Origin: CAYTPE01 sp964439885
GTDB lineage: Bacteria > Patescibacteriota > Patescibacteriia > Magasanikbacterales > GWA2-37-8
Direction: 5' to 3'
NCBI GenBank assembly: GCA_964439885.1
Contig: CAYTPE010000010.1
Coordinates: 1-24,879, forward strand
DNA length: 24,879 bases
A model generated the notes under the pieces. That model saw only the letters and a list, made by a program, of their open reading frames with translations. It was not told the origin of the DNA and did not search any database. Positions 5,458 through 12,492 of this stretch are shown in pieces; position 1 is the first letter of the stretch; each line of letters starts with the position of its first letter. Made by a program: the position numbers and the translations under genes.

Positions 5458-6405
5458 CTATGATGTAAACGGTGTAAGAATACTCACAAGCATCTCTACA
5501 ATCATTTCATTAAATCGTCTGTCTTGTTCTGACAAGTCCGGATCACAGACACCAGGCCTTGAATTCATCTCAATAAGTTTAAAACCATTTCTAGAATTGA
5601 CAAAATCAGAAGCAACTATGCTGGGGTTATACCGCTCCAGTTTTTTGTGTACATCTCCAACAATTTCTAGGAGTTCCCTTGGGATTCTATCGAGTGTCAA
5701 AGGAATTTCAGTCCCACCGCGGGCAATATTTGCGATAAACGACCCTTCGGGTGGAACGCGCACAAAAGTATACGCGGGTGTACCGCTAATTGTTGTTACG
5801 CGGATATCGTGAAGACCGCGAATGATACCGGGGATGCCGAGTGAGCTGTCGATAAACTCTTGCACCAAAACATCGCGCCACGTTTCATAAAGTTCTTTTA
5901 CCACTTCGCTCGTCGAAATAATATGCACTCCCCGACCTTCAGTCAAAAAATTTTTCTTCAAGACAACTTTATCGTTTGCCTGCAGCATCCACTCTTTTGC
6001 GGTTGCGACGTACTCATCGAACGAGTCAACTCTTTTTGTTTTTGGTGAATATTCTGGAAAAAATTCTGCTGTTGCCACCTTATCGACACACAGACGATCA
6101 AGGTTGGGGTGGTTAATGATTGGACAATCGTAAATAGCAGGAATCGTATTTTTATCATCTCTATTAAAAATAAGGTCTACGGTGATGGGGCTCGGCACGA
6201 GCACCAGGTGCTTATTCTTTACGCGCCAACCATGAGAAAAAACGCCCTTTCCCAGATACGATACACCTCTTACGACATACACTTCTATGTCGTGCTCTTC
6301 AATTTGACCAATAATATCTTGATAAATTTCCCAGTAGGGATACTTGGAATTAAAGGGATATCCCATTGGTTCCGGATCAGAAAAATATATGGCTAATTTT
6401 TTCAT
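5458..6405 (-). CDS. ATP-grasp ligase of the glutathione synthetase / RimK type
   Basis: The start is ATG 6405, giving 315 residues; the frame also opens at a TTG four codons earlier. The N-terminal part (about 1-105) is the pre-ATP-grasp fold ('MKKLAIYFSDPEPMGYPFNS'). The ATP-grasp core follows: Lys150 in 'VVLKKNF', the glycine loop 'TEGRGVHI' (155-162), hinge 'VQEFI' (181-185), 'DIRVTT' (200-205), Asn225 and Arg229 in 'FIANIARGG', Asp267, and the metal-binding 'LIEMNSRPG' (277-285, Glu279 and Asn281). Such enzymes join a carboxylate to an amine via an acyl-phosphate, as in glutathione synthetase or RimK glutamylation. The substrate is unknown. It is transcribed divergently from the operon that holds a second ATP-grasp ligase. 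Confidence 0.85.
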   Translation of the reverse strand: MKKLAIYFSDPEPMGYPFNSKYPYWEIYQDIIGQIEEHDIEVYVVRGVSYLGKGVFSHGWRVKNKHLVLVPSPITVDLIFNRDDKNTIPAIYDCPIINHPNLDRLCVDKVATAEFFPEYSPKTKRVDSFDEYVATAKEWMLQANDKVVLKKNFLTEGRGVHIISTSEVVKELYETWRDVLVQEFIDSSLGIPGIIRGLHDIRVTTISGTPAYTFVRVPPEGSFIANIARGGTEIPLTLDRIPRELLEIVGDVHKKLERYNPSIVASDFVNSRNGFKLIEMNSRPGVCDPDLSEQDRRFNEMIVEMLVSILTPFTS

Positions 6406-6438
6406 AAGTAGATACAAGCAACAAACATTTTATGAGTA

Positions 6439-6467
6439 ATAGTACTGTTTTAAAGCTGTTTGGTCAA
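6439..6467 (-). promoter_or_regulatory. Promoter for the ATP-grasp / Nudix pair
   Basis: On the minus strand TTGACC (6462-6467), 17 bases, TACTAT (6439-6444). It lies 33 bases before the ATG at 6405 and back to back with the plus-strand promoter at 6478-6506. Confidence 0.5.
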
Positions 6468-6477
6468 TCAACGGTCG

Positions 6478-6506
6478 TTGTTCTTGATGTCGATGTGTGG
6501 TATAGT
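6478..6506 (+). promoter_or_regulatory. Promoter for the 6534-10991 operon
   Basis: TTGTTC (6478-6483), 17 bases, TATAGT (6501-6506) preceded by TGG, an extended -10. The leader to ATG 6534 would be about 20 bases. Its -35 is only 10 bases from that of the divergent promoter, so one regulator could act on both. Confidence 0.55.
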
Positions 6507-6533
6507 TGAAGTGTACCTTGTAATCATTTTACT

Positions 6534-8057
6534 ATGCGTAATTTTTTTGGTATCTTGCTTTTTTTCGCACTATCCACTCTTCTGCTCTTTGCGCCAACAC
6601 ATTTGCTTTACGCCGAAGAAAGTACTACAGCTCCTCCAACCGAGATACTCCCACCTCCTGAACCAAAAATTACTTCCGACGAACTTATCCGTGTAAATAA
6701 AAAATCAATCTTTGACGCTTCCAACTCTGTTGTATCAACAACAGCGCCTGTTGAATACATTTGGGATTTTGGTGTTGGTCCCAAAGTAGTCGGAAAAGAG
6801 GCTGTACAACAATTTTCATCACTAGGCAAAAAAACAGTGACCCTAACGATTCGCCAAAATGACGTTGGTGCAAGTGCCCAAAAAGATATTTTTATTTTCG
6901 ACAACAAAGCCCTTCTTATCCTCGATCAAAAACAACAAGAACAGATTGAAGATTTAAGCACACAAGCAGCTGAAAACGGCGTTGCCTTGAGGCTCCTTCC
7001 CATTGCCGAAAAAGAGGGAGCTCTGCTTACCGAAGATGCGCTCGTCCAAAAGATCAAGGAAAACCTTGATTACATCAAAGATTCTAACGTTCTTATTTTC
7101 TACACACAATCACAGCAAGGTCTTCAGGCATTTAATTTGTTCTGGAAAGATCTCGACTCTGCAACCAAAGATATTATTCGTAGCAAATTATTTGTAGTCA
7201 TTTCAGACGGCGATATGGAAACGACATCGAATATAGTGTATCAGACTTTTAACATCGTTAACCCAAGCTATATTCTTCTCACGCGCAAAGAGGCTATCAA
7301 TCCCCTTTTTCTTACCAAAGACACGTCGCATGTTGTTGACGCGCTTAAAAGCCGCAACATTGAATATCGAGTTATAGATCAACGCGGAGAAAAATCGAAG
7401 GCTTTTATTTTATCTCACTTTGTAACTGAGCTCGTCTCGCAGGGCGTTTCATCAAACATTATTTACATCATCCTCATTGTTCCCTTTCTTACCTTTATTG
7501 CAGCCTTCGCTAAGCAAGTTATCGGCGTAAGCACCTTTGGCATTTACACTCCGGTTATAATCGCCGTATCATTTTTTATCCTTGGGATAGGGCTTGGCAC
7601 AGTGACGTTTTTCTTCGCAGTTGTCACCGGATACCTCGTCAAATTTATACTCAACAAATTTGAGTTTTTATATCTGCCAAAAGTAGCGCTCAACTTGTCT
7701 TTTATTAGCATGTCATTTCTCATCGTCATCTGGCTGGCACTTGCCTACGGGACATCCGTACCTCTTTCTATGGCGATTTTCCCCATGCTTGTTATGTCGA
7801 CAGTGTCGGAAAAATTTATGGCAGCGCAAAGCGAAGAAGGTATTCGTGGGGCTCTTTTTGGAGTAATGGGAACGCTTTTGATTGTGGCGGCATCCTACTA
7901 CTTCATAGCATGGCATAGCGTTAATTCCCTTATTCTATCTTGGCCCGAACTCGTTATAATTCCAATTCTGGGCACGCTTGTTCTTGGTAAATTTACCGGC
8001 TTACGGCTGTCCGAGTATGTGCGTTTTAGAAGCCTGCTCACCGAACATCAAGAATAA
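6534..8057 (+). CDS. PKD-domain and 7TM membrane protein (7TM_transglut family)
   Basis: 507 residues. A signal peptide or first helix (1-27, 'LLYAEE') precedes a PKD domain at about 45-122 ('VEYIWDFGVG', 'KTVTLTI'). An unassigned alpha/beta domain spans about 125-300 ('NVLIFYTQS', 'KLFVVISDGD'). From 308 to 486 there are about seven hydrophobic helices, including 'GVSTFGIYTPVIIAVSF', the hallmark of the 7TM domain normally fused to an inactive transglutaminase. In gammaproteobacteria that family is encoded beside an alpha-L-glutamate ligase-like ATP-grasp protein and a retropepsin-like protease. Here the transglutaminase-like part is not seen and the PKD and alpha/beta domains take its place. 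The next gene, 2 bases on, is the matching ATP-grasp. It is probably a membrane scaffold or receptor of that system. Confidence 0.75.
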   Translation: MRNFFGILLFFALSTLLLFAPTHLLYAEESTTAPPTEILPPPEPKITSDELIRVNKKSIFDASNSVVSTTAPVEYIWDFGVGPKVVGKEAVQQFSSLGKKTVTLTIRQNDVGASAQKDIFIFDNKALLILDQKQQEQIEDLSTQAAENGVALRLLPIAEKEGALLTEDALVQKIKENLDYIKDSNVLIFYTQSQQGLQAFNLFWKDLDSATKDIIRSKLFVVISDGDMETTSNIVYQTFNIVNPSYILLTRKEAINPLFLTKDTSHVVDALKSRNIEYRVIDQRGEKSKAFILSHFVTELVSQGVSSNIIYIILIVPFLTFIAAFAKQVIGVSTFGIYTPVIIAVSFFILGIGLGTVTFFFAVVTGYLVKFILNKFEFLYLPKVALNLSFISMSFLIVIWLALAYGTSVPLSMAIFPMLVMSTVSEKFMAAQSEEGIRGALFGVMGTLLIVAASYYFIAWHSVNSLILSWPELVIIPILGTLVLGKFTGLRLSEYVRFRSLLTEHQE

Positions 8058-8059
8058 TT

Positions 8060-10435
8060 ATGACCCTTTCCCAGCAGTACAAACCTTCTTTTTTTGAACG
8101 AGTTAGTGGAGTATTAGGTATTAATGCTCGCAATTTACTCTATATTAGTCGCTACAATACGAAATCAAACAAAAGCTTTGCGGATGATAAAATGTTTACT
8201 AAAAATTACTTGCAGTCACGTGGGTTGGGAGCCGCAAAAGTCTACGCACTTATCAAAAATTATAACGAACTAAAACATTTCAACCCAAAAAGTCTTCCTA
8301 CCAATTTTGTTGTTAAACCGAACCGTGGTTATGGCGGTGAAGGTATAATGGTTTTTGTGGATAAAAGAAATGATCATTTTATCGATATTAACGGCGAAGA
8401 ACATGATTGGAAAAACATTAGTCGACACATGTCTTCTATACTCGACGGTGAGTTTGCCATTTCTGGTTTGTCCGACCAAGTCATTATTGAAGAACGTCTC
8501 ATAGCGCACGAATTTTTTAAACCATATGCCGAGCGTGGTTTGCCGGATATTCGCGTTATTGTCTTTAACTATGTCCCGATCATCGCCATGCTCCGCCTTC
8601 CAACCGACGAATCAAAGGGTAAAGCGAATTTGCACCTCGGGGCAGTTGGTGTCGGAATTGATATCGCATCTGGTTCGGCAACTTACGCTGTCCACCACAA
8701 TAAATTTATTCGAAAACTCACGAACGGTGAAGCTTTGAACACCATTAAGCTTCCGCAGTGGGAAGAGCTGTTGCTTACTGCCGCTAACGCTCAGAAAGTA
8801 AGTCAAATTGGTTTTCTCGCTGTTGATTTGGTACTTACCACGACAGGTATCAAAATCTTGGAATTGAACGCACGAGCTGGGTTGGCAGTGCAAATAGCGA
8901 ATCAGGTGCCCTTGCGTGCCAGACTTAAAAAAGTGACTGATTTAAAAGTGCCAAACCCTGAGAAGGGTGTAGAGGTGTGCCGTACTCTGTTTAGCTCCAA
9001 CGCCACACACGAATCAGTCGGTTTGGAAAAAGATACAGCAATTATCGGCCTCTACGAACACATTGAACTGCTGAACCAATCACATGAACATGTTTTGACT
9101 AAAATTGACCCTCACTTTGACGGTGTGCTTTTAGACATCAGTCTGAAGAACATCGTGCAGAAAAAGGAGTTTGTGGATATACGACTCGCCGGACATCGAC
9201 TAACCATTCCAGCCACGTTCGGGAGACTAACAAAAGAAAATTATAAAGCGATTGTCGGCGGTAAATTTTTGTCGGGTTTTACGATACACACCACACGTAA
9301 TAAGCACCTACCGTACGTTCGTAGCGTATCCAACTCCGAGCGCGAAGAAAAGATACTCGCTAATATTGACAAAAAGATTTTTGATATCGAGAAAAAAATT
9401 TCGATTGCTGGTTTTTTGCGGCCGATTAATTTAGAGCACGAACGAAAAGCGTTTTTGCGCGAACCGACTCGTTCACCGCGATTTCTCTATAATACTTCTA
9501 GCATCAATGCCGAGCAGATCCGTCGTGATCTAAAGGCTATTCCCAAGGCCGAGCAGCACCAGCTATATGCACTGTTTGAAAAAAAGATTAATGAGATTTT
9601 TACGAAACTTGACCTCCTCGAATCACTGGATTCACCGAACCTGCAACGTACTTCGGAAAAATTGTATGGACCCGCCACACGCACCCTTTACGATCAAGCC
9701 GTTCGCTATATACACGAACACCCTATGCAGAATGATACGAGCGCGGAGCTCAGTTTTAAACAAATTGTAAAGAAACTCACCCAGTTTCTCGCTGAGAACA
9801 AATTGACCAATTGGAAAATTAAAATAGTCGCTGGGCGTGTGAACGATATATCGGTGACACGCGATGGCTCGATTCTTCTCAAAGATGGTGTTGAATTTAC
9901 AGAAAATCGTTTGCGAGCAGTTATCGCGCATGAAATAGCCACGCACGCATTTCGTTTAGAAAATGCAAAATTACAGAAGTACAAGATCTTTGAGATAGGT
10001 ACAACGGGATATTTGCTAACTGAAGAAGGGCTCGCTGTCTACAACCAACACAGCCTTCACTTACCACTTGGCGAAAAAGAGCACTGGGCACCTCTGAGAG
10101 TTATTGGTGCCTACCTGGCACAGGAGATGTCGTTCGTGGACCTTTTTCACCATCTAAAAAATAGTTATAGATTAAGCGACGACTCGGCGTGGCGAACATG
10201 CTTGAAAGTGAAACGAGGGTTGGCCGACACCAATAAGAAAATTGCCTTTACCCGCGACACGGTTTACTTTAAAGGTTTTTTGGCTGTAAACAGGTATTTT
10301 GAAAACGCATCGATTGAACAAATGAAGCATCTCTATATTGGAAAAATTGGTCTTGAAGATCTAAAATATCTTGGTGATCTGAACTCCTACAGAACAAGAT
10401 ACATTCCGGATCTGTCGTCAATTCAAAAATTTTAA
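8060..10435 (+). CDS. Fusion of ATP-grasp ligase, degenerate retropepsin-like domain and DUF1704 zincin
   Basis: 791 residues. (a) Residues 25-295 match the alpha-L-glutamate ligase-like ATP-grasp: 'ADDKMFTKNYL', Lys86 in 'VVKPNRGYGGEGI', 'VIIEERL', 'DIRVIVFN', and 'ILELNARAG' (Glu268, Asn270). (b) Residues about 325-412 resemble the retropepsin-like 'ATP-dependent zinc protease' family PF05618 ('IGLYEHIEL', 'VLTKID', 'YKAIVGGKFLSGF'), but the catalytic DTGA is DPHF (Asp350 kept). (c) Residues about 430-780 are DUF1704, the family that includes MATCAP tyrosine carboxypeptidases: zinc motif H624-E625-IAT-H629, then 'TEEGLAVYNQ' with Glu656. A ligase and a peptidase in one chain suggest adding and removing the same peptide or amino-acid tag. 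No signal peptide, so cytoplasmic. It is translated 2 bases after the 7TM gene and 4 before the next. Confidence 0.8.
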   Translation: MTLSQQYKPSFFERVSGVLGINARNLLYISRYNTKSNKSFADDKMFTKNYLQSRGLGAAKVYALIKNYNELKHFNPKSLPTNFVVKPNRGYGGEGIMVFVDKRNDHFIDINGEEHDWKNISRHMSSILDGEFAISGLSDQVIIEERLIAHEFFKPYAERGLPDIRVIVFNYVPIIAMLRLPTDESKGKANLHLGAVGVGIDIASGSATYAVHHNKFIRKLTNGEALNTIKLPQWEELLLTAANAQKVSQIGFLAVDLVLTTTGIKILELNARAGLAVQIANQVPLRARLKKVTDLKVPNPEKGVEVCRTLFSSNATHESVGLEKDTAIIGLYEHIELLNQSHEHVLTKIDPHFDGVLLDISLKNIVQKKEFVDIRLAGHRLTIPATFGRLTKENYKAIVGGKFLSGFTIHTTRNKHLPYVRSVSNSEREEKILANIDKKIFDIEKKISIAGFLRPINLEHERKAFLREPTRSPRFLYNTSSINAEQIRRDLKAIPKAEQHQLYALFEKKINEIFTKLDLLESLDSPNLQRTSEKLYGPATRTLYDQAVRYIHEHPMQNDTSAELSFKQIVKKLTQFLAENKLTNWKIKIVAGRVNDISVTRDGSILLKDGVEFTENRLRAVIAHEIATHAFRLENAKLQKYKIFEIGTTGYLLTEEGLAVYNQHSLHLPLGEKEHWAPLRVIGAYLAQEMSFVDLFHHLKNSYRLSDDSAWRTCLKVKRGLADTNKKIAFTRDTVYFKGFLAVNRYFENASIEQMKHLYIGKIGLEDLKYLGDLNSYRTRYIPDLSSIQKF

Positions 10436-10439
10436 TTAT

Positions 10440-10991
10440 ATGAGAAGGCAACACGCACTCATCAAAGATGGTGCACTCATATTTTTGAGTCTTGTTTGCG
10501 CAGTTTTTTTGATCAAAACTCCTCTTGTTGGGCACATTTTTAGTGCCACCAAAGGCAGAGAATTTGTTGGCAGCTTTATTGGCGGCATATTTTTTACGTC
10601 CATTTTTACGGCGGCACCCGCGACTGTCGTTCTGGGAGAAATCGCCAGTGAAAATTCTCCCTACTGGACTGCGTTTTTTGGCGCGTGCGGCGCTCTGGTA
10701 GGCGACTACCTCATTTTCCGACTGGTGCGCGATAGCTTGTCCGAACATATGCATTACGCGTTCCGTTCAATTAAGAAAAATCGATTTATAGCTACTTTAA
10801 AGATCAGAAAGTTCGGCTGGTTTAGCTCTATCATCGGAGCGATTATTATCGCTTCTCCCTTACCAGATGAAATTGGACTTACTCTGATGGGACTGTCCAA
10901 AGTAAAGACATCAACATTTATCCCTTTGTCTTTTGCCCTTAACTTTGTAGGAATACTGCTCATCGGTCTGATAGTAAAAAAAGCTGCATAA
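10440..10991 (+). CDS. Polytopic membrane protein, third gene of the ligase operon
   Basis: 183 residues with about five membrane helices (about 10-27, 40-62, 73-95, 122-140, 158-180). A basic cytoplasmic loop lies between helices 3 and 4 ('RSIKKNRFIATLKIRKFG'), followed by 'ASPLPDEIGLTLMGLSKV'. The Pro- and acid-containing re-entrant motif, with a small-residue-rich N-terminal half (GSFIGGIFFTS), recalls the VTT/DedA membrane family, but the match is too loose to assign it. It starts 4 bases after the ligase-peptidase gene, so it almost certainly shares that mRNA. It might move or anchor the substrate of the system. No terminator is seen downstream. Confidence 0.55.
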   Translation: MRRQHALIKDGALIFLSLVCAVFLIKTPLVGHIFSATKGREFVGSFIGGIFFTSIFTAAPATVVLGEIASENSPYWTAFFGACGALVGDYLIFRLVRDSLSEHMHYAFRSIKKNRFIATLKIRKFGWFSSIIGAIIIASPLPDEIGLTLMGLSKVKTSTFIPLSFALNFVGILLIGLIVKKAA

Positions 10992-11078
10992 AGTCACGCA
11001 TCTATATATTTTTATTATCCATTTTTATTGCGGTTGAAGATGAGCAAAATTTAGTAAAATAATTATTTATAAGATTAT

Positions 11079-11612
11079 ATGGAAATCGCCGCAGCAGTCA
11101 CAATATACCTTATACTTATCGTAGGTGGTATATATATTATAAGACGAAAAAAGAAAGTCGATTCTCAAATTAAGGGTGCACCAAACAATGGAGCTGGCGC
11201 GAAAATTGTACAAGCACTCCACACACCATTACCCGGCTCTGAATCTTTAAATCAAAGCATCAACGAACAGGTGGCCAATTACAACACCATGAACACGCGC
11301 AACACAGCGCGCGGCATTGCTGCCACGTGCATCGTCTTGTTTAATGTTATAAATCTCCTAAACGCTTTGCAAGGCGCCTTGCCGTGGCTGGTATGCATCG
11401 CGGTGGCAATTGTGTACCTCCCCTTAGCTTATGGCATGTATAAAGGCTACAAATTTGCCATGGTACTCACTCTTATTATATGGTCGATCGATCGGCTTTA
11501 TTCATACGCACTGATTCAAAACTTAATAATGTTACTGCAGTGGTTTGTGGTGTTTATCGCGATCGCCAAAGCTCTGCAGGTGGAAGTTGCGCGACAAAAG
11601 AAAAGTAATTAA
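11079..11612 (+). CDS. Membrane protein, unknown (177 aa)
   Basis: One helix at the very N-terminus (residues 4-21) is followed by a Lys/Arg cluster ('RRKKK'), so the following segment is cytoplasmic. A polar linker runs to about residue 75, then three or four helices follow to about 168. The C-terminal half ('NLLNALQGALPWLVCIAVAI', 'GMYKGYKFAMVLTLI') looks like small tandem-helix proteins of unknown function. It is first of four closely spaced genes, 6 bases before the DUF1801 gene. No family is recognised. An A+T-rich 87-base gap upstream probably holds its promoter, but I see no convincing -35/-10 pair. Confidence 0.6.
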   Translation: MEIAAAVTIYLILIVGGIYIIRRKKKVDSQIKGAPNNGAGAKIVQALHTPLPGSESLNQSINEQVANYNTMNTRNTARGIAATCIVLFNVINLLNALQGALPWLVCIAVAIVYLPLAYGMYKGYKFAMVLTLIIWSIDRLYSYALIQNLIMLLQWFVVFIAIAKALQVEVARQKKSN

Positions 11613-11618
11613 CACGCT

Positions 11619-11978
11619 ATGAAAAAACCACAAACGGTCGATGACTACATACGCGCTGCGCCACGCAGCATGCAAAAAACACTGCGTGAGCTACGCGCGC
11701 TGATACGCGCAACCGCACCGGAGGCCATAGAGAGAATCAGTTACGGCATGCCATTTTACGACTATTATGGCCGGCTCGTGTATTTTTCGGCCGCCAAAAA
11801 ATATATTGGTCTCTATATTCCTCCGCCCGTGATACACGACCATGCAAGTGCGCTTAAAAACTACGTTACCACCAAATCTGCAGTCCACTTACCTACCGAC
11901 CAACTGCCGCGATCGCTTATTAAGACACTCATAAAGGCACGGATGCGCTATAATAAATCACTTAAAAACAAAAAGTAA
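11619..11978 (+). CDS. DUF1801 protein (YdhG family)
   Basis: 119 residues that follow the DUF1801/YdhG pattern from end to end: 'TVDDYIRAAP' at the start, 'LRALIRATAPEAIERISYGM' at 26-45, 'LVYFSAAKKYIGLYI' at 53-67, and a C-terminal 'LPRSLIKTLIKARMRYNK'. The fold is that of the YjbR/CyaY-like superfamily. Some Bacillus relatives (Fra) are iron chaperones, but most members have no known function and no metal ligands can be named here. It is followed after 7 bases by a YdeI/OmpD-associated protein. Many proteins of the latter family also carry a DUF1801-like N-terminal domain, so the pair may represent one function split over two genes. Confidence 0.85.
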   Translation: MKKPQTVDDYIRAAPRSMQKTLRELRALIRATAPEAIERISYGMPFYDYYGRLVYFSAAKKYIGLYIPPPVIHDHASALKNYVTTKSAVHLPTDQLPRSLIKTLIKARMRYNKSLKNKK

Positions 11979-11985
11979 TAGTGCT

Positions 11986-12225
11986 ATGCTCAAAAAGGGA
12001 CCGGCCCACACTGCTCCAAAAGACCTTGTGAACGAGATTACCAAAAACAAAACAGCGCTCACCACTTGGCAACAAACGACGCCGCTCGCCAAAAGTGAGT
12101 GGGCCTGCTGGGTAATGTCTGGAAAGAAAGTAGAAACGAGAGGCATTCGTATAGAAAAAGCGGTGTCCAAACTCTCCGGCGGTATGCGACGACCGTGCTG
12201 TTGGACAGGATGTCCGCATCGTTAA
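11986..12225 (+). CDS. YdeI/OmpD-associated family protein, short form (79 aa)
   Basis: 79 residues matching the C-terminal domain of the YdeI/OmpD-associated ('bacteriocin-protection') family: 'LAKSEWACWVMSGKKVETRG', then 'RIEKAVSKLSGG' and the terminal 'RRPCCWTGCPHR'. Full-length relatives have an extra N-terminal domain of about 100 residues, absent here. The Cys-Cys-Trp-x-Gly-Cys-Pro-His end could bind metal. The family name comes from genetic association, not from a known reaction. It sits 7 bases after the DUF1801 gene, with CTATG at the start and no Shine-Dalgarno sequence. Confidence 0.75.
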   Translation: MLKKGPAHTAPKDLVNEITKNKTALTTWQQTTPLAKSEWACWVMSGKKVETRGIRIEKAVSKLSGGMRRPCCWTGCPHR

Positions 12226-12247
12226 AAATTATTACACATAAACGCCT

Positions 12248-12397
12248 ATGAAATGGTACAAAAAACAACTCGACGAGTTAAAAAAGAAAGACAACAAACT
12301 TACATCTAACCCAAAATCAAAAGCACAGCGACCACCGGCTGTACCCGACCCGGTAAAGCTGCGTAACAAAAACAGACCAAAAACTGATTCACACTAG
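12248..12397 (+). CDS. Small basic protein, unknown (49 aa)
   Basis: An ATG frame of 49 codons, the last gene of the 11079-12397 set and 22 bases after the YdeI-like gene. It opens with a charged helix ('MKWYKKQLDELKKKD') and continues as a Pro/Lys/Arg-rich tail likely to be disordered ('QRPPAVPDPVKLRNKNRP'). The start is CTATG, as for its neighbours, which supports translation. No family is recognised. Confidence 0.5.
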   Translation: MKWYKKQLDELKKKDNKLTSNPKSKAQRPPAVPDPVKLRNKNRPKTDSH

Positions 12398-12431
12398 TCA
12401 GTCTTTGCTATTGACTGCAATCGTACACTAT

Positions 12432-12461
12432 TTGGAGTGTCGTGCGCTCGTGTGGTATACT
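12432..12461 (+). promoter_or_regulatory. Promoter of the type IV pilus operon
   Basis: TTGGAG (12432-12437), 18 bases, TATACT (12456-12461) preceded by TGG. A second TATAAT-like string follows at about 12471. The position implies that translation begins at 12493 and not at the upstream in-frame codon at 12442. Confidence 0.55.
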
Positions 12462-12492
12462 ATACGACAGTATAATCGAGCTCGTGCAAGCT

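Noticed and set aside
12397..12420. Short inverted repeat CAGTC/GACTG after the 49-aa gene.
   Set aside because: Five pairs with no T-run; too weak to call.
12442..12492. 17-codon extension of PilB.
   Set aside because: It covers the promoter -10 (12456-12461), so it cannot be translated from that transcript; the ATG at 12493 fits the family.
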